Below are positions 1 through 5,900 of a DNA stretch of 10,337 nt, piece by piece. The position numbers and the translations under genes were made by a program. The stretch's first letter is position 1. The number at the start of each line of letters is the position of its first letter. The stretch is from an uncultured Collinsella sp. (GTDB lineage: Bacteria > Actinomycetota > Coriobacteriia > Coriobacteriales > Coriobacteriaceae). The notes under the pieces are model-generated. The model saw only the letters and a list, made by a program, of their open reading frames with translations, was not told the DNA's origin and made no database searches. The stretch is from NCBI GenBank assembly GCA_902495545.1, contig CABUXM010000073.1, positions 1 through 10,337 on the forward strand, in the 5' to 3' direction.

Positions 1-14
1 CGGCTCGACGCTGC

Positions 15-113
15 GCGGGCCGCATTTGGACAATCTGACGTTCAACTTCAAGGGCGCGACCAGAAGGTCAGCGCCCTTTCGTTTCACGTCACCTTGTCTC
101 AAATGCGGCCCGC
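15..113. repeat. Long imperfect inverted repeat, about 100 bases, with a hairpin nested inside
   Basis: The left arm at 15-28 (GCGGGCCGCATTTG) is matched perfectly by the reverse complement of 100-113, and pairing continues with a one-base slip to the CAA/TTG ends at 33 and 94. Inside it, GACGT at 38-42 pairs with ACGTC at 86-90, and the 50-78 hairpin sits in the centre. The whole segment could fold as one long imperfect stem. Such elements are usually either dispersed palindromic (REP or MITE-like) repeats or the end of an upstream transcription unit. No transposase or target duplication is visible. The fold is seen directly; the mobile origin is inference. Confidence 0.6.
50..84 (+). terminator. 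Terminator-like hairpin for an upstream gene outside the window
   Basis: AAGGGCGC (50-57) pairs with GCGCCCTT (71-78), and the inner GACC/GGTC extends the stem across one unpaired A. The following bases are T-rich but interrupted (TTTCGTTT, 77-84), so termination efficiency is uncertain. On the minus strand the hairpin is not followed by T residues, so + is the likelier direction. Any gene it serves lies before position 1. Confidence 0.45.
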
Positions 114-129
114 TCGCTGACGTTGCCAA

Positions 130-141
130 TACATCGATGTA
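130..141. repeat. 12-base perfect palindrome in the exporter leader
   Basis: TACATCGATGTA reads the same on both strands. It is embedded in overlapping short inverted repeats: CCAAT/ATTGG (126-130 and 145-149), GTAGTC/GACTAC (139-144 and 164-169) and TTGGG/CCCAA (146-150 and 169-173). The rest of 114-275 shows no convincing -35/-10 pair. The site may bind a dimeric regulator of the exporter gene at 276, or be part of a folded leader. No regulator is identified. Confidence 0.35.
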
Positions 142-275
142 GTCATTGGGGACGTTCTTAAACGACTACCCAACGGATATTGCGCACATGGCTCGCATGA
201 CAGTCGTCTCTTTTATGTTTCCTTTAGCCGTTGCTGCCTAGGATGGGGGTTAGTCGACAGGAAGGGAGCACCGGG

Positions 276-1844
276 ATGGACGACGCGAGCGAGCGTGCAA
301 TCGAAGAGGACATGCTCGATCAGTTCAACTACTTTGATGATGAGGACGAGGAATTGATCGACCATCGCGAGCCGGCGGCGCTCGATACTTTCGACCTTAT
401 TGATGAAGAGCCCGACGAGGACGAGGTCGGATCAGCGGAGCCCCCACAGCCTTCGCGCCTTGACTCGCTGCTTTCGAGAGCCCCCATGCACCACGGCGTT
501 CGTGCCGGCGCGCTCCATATGAAAACTGACTGGCACCAGATCGTGACGGCAGGCGATGAGCTTGCCGTCGATGCGCCACTCACCGATAAGTCATCCATCA
601 TCTGCCGCACCGGCATGCTTATGCTGGCAAGCGGAACAGGTGCCTGGCGCGTGCGCGATACCATGAATCGTGTTGCTGCCGTACTCGGCGTCACGATTCA
701 CGTCGACCTGAGTCTTCTGTCGTTTGAGTGCACTTGCATCGAAGATGGCCACTGCTTTAACGAGGTTGTCAGCCTGCCCACAACGGGAGTCAATACCCAT
801 CGCATTTGGATGATGGAGAGTTTCCTCAAGGAAATCGAGACCTATGGTCGTCGCTTCACGGTACACGAGTATCACGAGATGCTCAGGACCGTTGAGAGCT
901 CAAAGCCTGATTACTCTCCCTGGCAACAGGGCCTTGCGGCAGCCTGTGCTTGCGGCGCCTTCGTCTTTTTGCTCGGCGGCGGCCCTATCGAGATGGCCTG
1001 CGCGTTCGTGGGCGCGGGTGTCGGCAACTTTGCCCGCTCCCATATTCTCAAGCAAGGCCTTGGTCAGTTCAGCGCGCTGACGACCGGCGTTGCGCTCGCT
1101 TGCGTTTCGTATCTGCTGGCATTGCTCGGCCTTGGCCAGGTCATACCGGGGGCAATGTCGCACCAAGAAGGCTATATCGGCGCCATGCTCTTTGTGATTC
1201 CCGGCTTTCCACTCATTACGGCAGGCCTCGACATCGCTAAGCTCGACATGCGAAGCGGTATCGAGCGCCTTTCATATGCCGTATCGATTATTGTGATGGC
1301 GACCCTCGTAGGTTGGATGGTTGCCGAGTGTGTTGGCCTGGCGCCGGACGACTTTGCCCCACTGGGCCTTTCGCCGCTTGCCCTTACGCTCCTGCGCGTG
1401 GTGATGAGCTTCGTTGGCGTATTCGGCTTCTCGGTGATGTTCAACAGCCCGGTAAAGATGGCCGCGGCAGCTGGGTTGATCGGCGCCGTGTCCAATACCC
1501 TGCGTCTGACCCTTGTCGATGCGCCGACGATGATTCCCTTCCTGGGCCTCAGCACGGGAATGCCTCCCGAGGCAGCAGCGTTTATCGGCGCGCTGGTATC
1601 GGGGCTGCTCGCAAGCTTGGCTGAAGTCAAGCTCACCTACCCGCGCATCGCCCTCACGGTGCCTTCGATTGTCATTATGGTGCCGGGCTTGTATCTGTAT
1701 CGCTCGATGTATTACATGTGCACCTTCGACACGGTCAATATGCTCGGCTGGTTTGTGCGCGCAGTGCTCATCGTAGCGTTTCTGCCCGTTGGACTGGGTG
1801 TGGCGCGTACGCTCACCGACCCTCGCTGGCGCCACACCAGCTAA
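276..1844 (+). CDS. thrE: ThrE-family threonine/serine exporter, fused form, with acidic N-terminal extension
   Basis: A 522-residue inner-membrane protein of the ThrE family, whose characterised members export threonine and serine using the proton gradient. The substrate here is inferred. Residues 1-60 are a very acidic tail, with 24 Asp/Glu in the first 50. Residues about 105-260 match the DUF1212 (ThrE N-terminal) domain, including the usual RTGMLMLASGTGAWRVRDTM-like opening. Residues about 215-510 hold around ten hydrophobic segments, and the second half resembles the ThrE_2/DUF3815 domain (SFVGVFGFSVMFN; VPGLYLYRSMYY). Both halves are in one chain, as in Corynebacterium ThrE; many Firmicutes split them. 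The ATG at 276 is chosen because AGGAAGGGAG (259-268) lies 7 bases upstream. The frame stays open to a TTG at 231 and an ATG at 243, but neither has a proper Shine-Dalgarno. The gene appears monocistronic. Family confidence is high; exact substrate confidence is low. Confidence 0.88.
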   Translation: MDDASERAIEEDMLDQFNYFDDEDEELIDHREPAALDTFDLIDEEPDEDEVGSAEPPQPSRLDSLLSRAPMHHGVRAGALHMKTDWHQIVTAGDELAVDAPLTDKSSIICRTGMLMLASGTGAWRVRDTMNRVAAVLGVTIHVDLSLLSFECTCIEDGHCFNEVVSLPTTGVNTHRIWMMESFLKEIETYGRRFTVHEYHEMLRTVESSKPDYSPWQQGLAAACACGAFVFLLGGGPIEMACAFVGAGVGNFARSHILKQGLGQFSALTTGVALACVSYLLALLGLGQVIPGAMSHQEGYIGAMLFVIPGFPLITAGLDIAKLDMRSGIERLSYAVSIIVMATLVGWMVAECVGLAPDDFAPLGLSPLALTLLRVVMSFVGVFGFSVMFNSPVKMAAAAGLIGAVSNTLRLTLVDAPTMIPFLGLSTGMPPEAAAFIGALVSGLLASLAEVKLTYPRIALTVPSIVIMVPGLYLYRSMYYMCTFDTVNMLGWFVRAVLIVAFLPVGLGVARTLTDPRWRHTS

Positions 1845-1877
1845 TTGGTACAAGGGGGACAGGTTACTTTGCACCAA
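1845..1877. repeat. Short inverted repeat just after the exporter stop codon
   Basis: TTGGTACAA (1845-1853) and TTGCACCAA (1869-1877) are inverted copies with one mismatch, separated by a 15-base GGGGGACAGGTTACT loop. The repeat abuts the stop codon of the exporter gene and is not followed by a T-run, so it is a poor intrinsic terminator. The loop text resembles palindromic units found dispersed near REP-associated tyrosine transposases in other bacteria. That resemblance is from memory and untested here. Confidence 0.5.
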
Positions 1878-1879
1878 AT

Positions 1880-1948
1880 GAGTTGCGGTGAAATAGGGAC
1901 TGAATTGTTGCTTAAAGGGTCAAAACAGTCCGTATTCCACCGCAACTT
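1880..1948. repeat. 23-base inverted repeat pair with 23-base loop
   Basis: Arms 1880-1902 and 1926-1948 are reverse complements over 23 positions with only two internal mismatches (core AGTTGCGGTG, then AATA, then GGACTG), enclosing a 23-base AT-richer loop. It lies immediately after the 1845-1877 repeat. There is no T-run, so it is not a standard terminator. The near-perfect arms in non-coding DNA suggest a dispersed palindromic element or the structured part of an RNA. No coding gene is supported here. Confidence 0.6.
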
Positions 1949-2061
1949 ATGGGGTCGGGGGTTTTGGTGCCCTGCATCTCCACAAACTCAACGCTTACGA
2001 AGCGCGCGCCGTTCGTGTTAGGGTAGTTCCACCACATAAGTAGTCGCAGACGCGCGTAACA
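1949..2061. other. Non-coding stretch between repeats and terminator
   Basis: Together with its flanking repeats and hairpin this fills the 311-base gap between the exporter and the DUF2798 gene. It contains a small CGCTT-ACG-AAGCG hairpin at about 2001-2013. A minus-strand frame of 41 codons (ATG at 2037 to TAA at 1912) runs through it, but has no recognised domain. I could fit no tRNA cloverleaf or known riboswitch core. It may be the 5' part of a leader ending at the 2062-2111 terminator, or simply degenerate repeat DNA. Confidence 0.35.
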
Positions 2062-2111
2062 CGGGCGGGCGAGATGAAGTCCCAACAGCTCCATCTTGCC
2101 CGCCCGTTTTT
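2062..2111 (+). terminator. Strong intrinsic terminator or attenuator upstream of the DUF2798 gene
   Basis: CGGGCGGGCGAGATG (2062-2076) pairs with CATCTTGCCCGCCCG (2092-2106) over 15 positions with one G-T type wobble and a 15-base loop. It is followed at once by TTTTT (2107-2111). This is the best terminator in the window. It lies 217 bases after the exporter stop but only 44 bases before the next start codon. It may end readthrough from the exporter, or regulate the downstream gene by attenuation. Confidence 0.75.
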
Positions 2112-2136
2112 GTTGCGTGGCGCCGCGGTACAACAC

Positions 2137-2144
2137 AGAGAGGA
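2137..2144 (+). promoter_or_regulatory. Ribosome binding site deciding the DUF2798 start
   Basis: AGAGAGGA lies 11 bases before the ATG at 2156, a somewhat long but workable spacing. An in-frame ATG at 2096 sits inside the terminator stem and would add 20 residues unlike the family, so it is rejected. Confidence 0.5.
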
Positions 2145-2155
2145 ATCTGCCCTTT

Positions 2156-2704
2156 ATGCCTATCAACAAACGAGAGAGCCTGCTGTTCACCTTTATCATG
2201 TGCTTTTGCATGGTGCTCTGGATGAGCATCTACAACGTTGCCCTGCAGCACGGGGCCATCAACGGCGAGGTCGTTGCCACTGCGTGGCTCGGCTTCCCCG
2301 TTGCCTACATTTTTGCCATGTGCTGCGACTGGTTCGTCGCCAGCCCGCTCGCCAAGGGTTTCGCCTTTAAGTACTTGGTCACGCCGGGCAAGAGCTCGCC
2401 ACTTGCCATGACGCTCGCCGTCAGCTCCTGCATGGTCGTTCCCATGGTCATCATCATGTCGCTGTACGGTGCCTGTGAGGGTCTGACGCACATGCCCGGC
2501 GGCATCCTTGCGAACCTGTATTCCGTGCCCGCGATCTGGATGATCAACATCCCGCATAATTTTGTGATGGCGCTGCCGTGGAACCTTTTGGTAGCCGGTC
2601 CGATTTCCCGCTTCGTCTTCCGTCGCGCCTTCCCTGTGGGGACGGTTTTCGAGGAGGAGCATGCCGAGCTCTTGGAGCAGGCTATGGCTCCTGAGTGCGA
2701 GTAG
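2156..2704 (+). CDS. DUF2798-type four-helix integral membrane protein
   Basis: A 182-residue hydrophobic protein of unknown function. Four membrane spans are visible at about residues 8-30, 40-62, 83-106 and 126-150. They are arranged as two similar helix pairs, with a short polar N-terminus (MPINKRESLL) and a charged C-terminal tail rich in Glu (166-182). The pattern of a small charged start, FTFIMCFCMVLWMSIYN, and a later SPLAMTLAVSSCMVVPMVII segment fits the DUF2798 family of roughly 160-residue membrane proteins. There is no signal peptide separate from helix 1 and no obvious catalytic motif. The gene stands alone: a strong terminator lies 44 bases upstream and another 166 bases downstream. 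That leaves little room for a promoter of its own unless it sits before the upstream hairpin. No transport substrate can be inferred. Confidence 0.75.
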   Translation: MPINKRESLLFTFIMCFCMVLWMSIYNVALQHGAINGEVVATAWLGFPVAYIFAMCCDWFVASPLAKGFAFKYLVTPGKSSPLAMTLAVSSCMVVPMVIIMSLYGACEGLTHMPGGILANLYSVPAIWMINIPHNFVMALPWNLLVAGPISRFVFRRAFPVGTVFEEEHAELLEQAMAPECE

Positions 2705-2706
2705 CT

Positions 2707-2758
2707 CGCTTAGGGATCTGCTGAGCGCGGGCGACTTGCTTGGTTGGAGCCCTAAGCG
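2707..2758 (+). repeat. 9-bp stem hairpin just after the DUF2798 stop
   Basis: CGCTTAGGG (2707-2715) pairs perfectly with CCCTAAGCG (2750-2758) across a 34-base loop. No T-run follows, so it is more likely 3'-end or leader structure than a terminator. The remaining bases to 2847 contain nothing I can call; the only short + frame, at 2801, has 13 codons and is dismissed. Confidence 0.4.
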
Positions 2759-2847
2759 TGGATAGCTCTCTCGGCGACATCGCGGGCGTGAGCGGTGCGC
2801 ATGACCGGAGGGCCCGTGCTGCTCCGTTGCCCGACGTGCTAGCGCGC

Positions 2848-2863
2848 AGAACAATCTGTTGGT
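2848..2863. promoter_or_regulatory. Possible secondary operator for the TetR regulator
   Basis: AACAATCTGTTG (2850-2861) differs at one of 12 positions from the core AACAGTCTGTTG (2921-2932) of the perfect palindrome downstream. Over 16 positions (2848-2863) the match is 12. The two cores are 71 bases apart, close to seven helical turns, on either side of the 2871-2903 terminator. It could be an upstream operator allowing cooperative or looped repression. Chance similarity is possible. Confidence 0.35.
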
Positions 2864-2870
2864 GCATTCG

Positions 2871-2903
2871 GCGGCTGCTGAAGCGTTTCGGCAGCCGCTT
2901 TTT
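2871..2903 (+). terminator. Intrinsic terminator upstream of the activase operon
   Basis: GCGGCTGCTGAA (2871-2882) pairs with TTCGGCAGCCGC (2887-2898), a 12-pair stem with one wobble and a GCGT tetraloop, followed by TTTTT (2899-2903). It insulates the activase operon from upstream transcription and probably ends the DUF2798 transcript or a small RNA encoded in 2705-2870. Confidence 0.8.
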
Positions 2904-2915
2904 ATACGGAGTTTA

Positions 2916-2936
2916 AATACAACAGTCTGTTGTATT
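2916..2936. promoter_or_regulatory. Perfect 9-3-9 palindromic operator, likely TetR-family site
   Basis: Left arm AATACAACA (2916-2924), spacer GTC, right arm TGTTGTATT (2928-2936) form a perfect inverted repeat. It lies 50 bases before the activase start and just upstream of the putative -10. Its size and symmetry fit a TetR-family dimer site. The only regulator in the window, at 7409, is in the operon this site would control, so autoregulation is the simplest reading. The palindrome is seen directly; which protein binds it is inferred. Confidence 0.7.
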
Positions 2937-2947
2937 ACGTAGAGTGG

Positions 2948-2980
2948 TATATCTCTAGCGGGAAAAATGCGAGAGACGGA
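2948..2980 (+). promoter_or_regulatory. Putative -10 and ribosome binding site of the activase gene
   Basis: TATATC (2948-2953) is a reasonable -10. No good -35 is present at standard spacing; the corresponding bases fall inside the palindrome (about 2925-2930), consistent with repression by promoter occlusion. The purine-rich GAGAGACGGA (2971-2980) ends 5 bases before the ATG at 2986 and decides that start over the out-of-frame ATG at 2967. Confidence 0.4.
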
Positions 2981-2985
2981 GCATT

Positions 2986-5900
2986 ATGGCGTTGCTAGTA
3001 GGACTGGACGTAGGGTCGACGACGACCAAAGTTTACGCGATGCACGAGGATATGACCGAGGCGTGGTGGGGATATCGCCGCCACGGGGCGTGTCAGACAG
3101 CGAGCGTGCGCGCCATGCTCGGCGAGCTCGCCGAGCGCTTTCCCCATGAGTCGCTGCGCGTTGCGGTGACCGGCTCGGGTGCGCGCGATATCGCGACCGC
3201 GCTGGGCGCCTCGTACGTTCAGGAGGTGGTCGCCAACGCGCTCGCGATCAGCAGGTTCTATCCGCAGACGCGCTGCGCCATCGAGCTGGGCGGCCAAGAC
3301 GCCAAGATGATCTTCTTCCGCACCAACGATAAGGGAGACATCGAGGTTGCCGACATGCGCATGAACGGCTCGTGCGCAGGCGGTACCGGTGCATTTATCG
3401 ACGAGATGGCAAAGCTCATGGGGGTCGGCACCGAATCGGGCGAGTTCGAGCAGCTCACAAGCCGGGGAACGACCGTCCACGAGGTCTCGGGCCGCTGCGG
3501 CGTGTACGCAAAGACCGATATCCAGCCGCTGCTCAACGAGGGCATTCCTGCCACCGACCTGGCGCTTTCGGCGCTTCACGCGGTCGCCCGCCAAACGATC
3601 GGCGGTCTGGCCCAGGGTATCGACATCGAGCCGCCGGTAATCTTCGAGGGCGGTACGCTCGCCTACAACCCCACACTGGTCCGCGTGTTCCGGGAGCAAC
3701 TGAATCTATCGGACGATCAGGTTATCGTCCCGCGCGATCCGCAGATCATGGTCGCGCGCGGTGCCGCCCTGTCGCTGACCGACATGTTCGCATCGTCCCA
3801 ACCGATCGACCTTCCCGACGCTTTTGTCCGGCTGGATAAGCTCGAGACGGTCGCGCCCGCAAGCGGGGAGGGACGTCTTGCCCAGCCCTTTTTTGCCACA
3901 CCTGCCGAGCAGGCGGATTTTACGGCACGCCATGGCAAAGAGACGCCGGCAAAGGGTCCGGATGCGTATGCGCCCGGAGAGACGGTGCGTGTGGCGCTCG
4001 GTATCGATTCGGGGAGCACGACGACCAAGTTCGCCCTGGTCGATGAGGCGGGTGAGCTTGTCGATTCGTTCTACGCGTCTAATAACGGCAGACCGCTCGA
4101 CGTCGCCCAACAGGGTCTTGTCAGCTTGAAGAACCGCTGGGAGACAGCGGGAGTCACGCTTGCGATCGATGCCGTGGGCACCACGGGATACGGCGAGGAG
4201 CTTTTCGCGCGCGCGTTCCACGCCGAATACCATACGGTCGAGACGGTCGCGCACGCCCGCGCCGCGTGCGCATGCGTTCCCGATGCGACCTTCGTGCTCG
4301 ACATCGGCGGACAGGATATGAAGGCCATCTGGCTCAACCACGGCGTGCTGACCGATATCGTCGTCAACGAGGCGTGCTCTGCGGGCTGCGGCTCGTTCCT
4401 CGAGGGTTTTGCCAAAAACCTCGGAATAGCCGTTGAGGATATCGCGACCGAGGCATTTTCGTCCAAAGCCCCCGCCGTTCTCGGCAGCCGCTGCACGGTG
4501 TTCATGAACAGCAGCGTCGTTTCCGAGCAGCGGCGCGGTAAGGGTCCGGGCGACATCATGGCCGGTCTCTGCCGTTCGATTATCGAGAACGTGTTCACCA
4601 AGGTCATTCGCGTTTCAAATCTCAACCGTCTGGGCGACAAAGTCGTCGTCCAGGGCGGCACGTTCCGAAACGACGCGGTGCTGCGCGCATTCGAGCAGTA
4701 TCTGGGCAAACCCGTCACGCGTGCGCCCCACCCGGGGCTGATGGGCGCTATCGGTATCGCCCTGCTCGCGCGCGAGGAATGCCGCAAGGGCGACGCCGGC
4801 ACGTCGTTTATCGGGCTCGATGCCGTGGAGCGCTTCGAGCATCGCGAGTTCGGCGGCGTTACCTGCCGTCGGTGCAACAACCGCTGCCAGCGCGCGGTCG
4901 TGGCATTTGGCGACGGCTCGCTTTACGTCACGGGCAATCGCTGCCCGCGCGGCGGCGCCATCTCATGGGATGAGCTCGTGCGCGAGGTTCCCGCGGCGGA
5001 GGAGCTGCGTCCGCAGGGTGCTTGCGAGGCACAGGCACCCGGCACGGGGCGCGACCGGACCGCGGCTGCCCCCAATCTCTTTGTCGACCGCGAGAAGCTG
5101 CTGTTCGAGTCGTACCCCACGGTTCCCGTCTGCGGGGGGCGCGATGTCACGATCGGCATTCCCCGTGTGCTCGAGTTCTGGGACACCATGCCGTTCTGGT
5201 CGACGTTCTTCAGCACGCTCGGCTTTAAGGTGCGCGTCTCGGGACGCAGCACCAAGGCGATGTACGAGCGCGGTCTGGCGCACGTCACATCCGACACCGT
5301 GTGCTTCCCGGCCAAGCTCGTCCACGGGCACATCCGCAATCTCGTCGACGCCGGCGTCGACCGCATCTTCATGCCCATCATCACGACGGTGCCCACCGAA
5401 AACACCGCCTCTACCAGCGAGTGGATGTGCGCCGTCGTAAAGGGATACCCCTACGTGATGCGCAATTCCGATAACCCGGAGGAGCGTTTCGGCGTTCCGT
5501 TCGATACGCCGCTGTTCCACTGGTACGACGAGGGCGACCGAAACCGCCAGCTCAAGGCGTGGTGCAAGGAGACCTTCGATATCGATGCCGACCTGGTTGC
5601 CAAGGCGACCGAGCAGGCGGACCGCGCGCAGGAGACGTTTGAGAACCAGCTGCAGCTGCGCGGCAGGCAGGTGCTCGAGAACGTGCGCGAGGACGGCGGC
5701 TACGCGGTGGTGATCGCTTCGCGCCCGTACCACAACGACCCGCTGGTCAACCACGGGCTGCCCAAGCTCTTCTCTGAGCGCGGCATCCCCGTGCTGACGC
5801 CCGATGCGGTGCCGGGGGTCTGCAACGTCGATCTTTCCAACAGCCGCATCGACATCGTGAACAACTACCATGCGCGCATGCTGTCGTGCGCGGTCATCGT

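Noticed and set aside
231..275. Upstream TTG (231) or ATG (243) start for the exporter
   Set aside because: No well-placed Shine-Dalgarno; the strong AGGAAGGGAG would fall inside the coding sequence.
1949..2061. tRNA or riboswitch in the gap
   Set aside because: No cloverleaf with a proper T-arm and acceptor pairing, and no conserved riboswitch core, could be assembled by eye.
2018..2854. 278-codon open frame on the minus strand
   Set aside because: Antisense to the DUF2798 membrane protein, very rich in Arg, His and Gly, and crosses a terminator; no family recognised.
2967..3149. 60-codon + frame starting just before the activase
   Set aside because: Out of frame with the clear activase start, overlaps its phosphate-loop coding region and has no recognisable domain.
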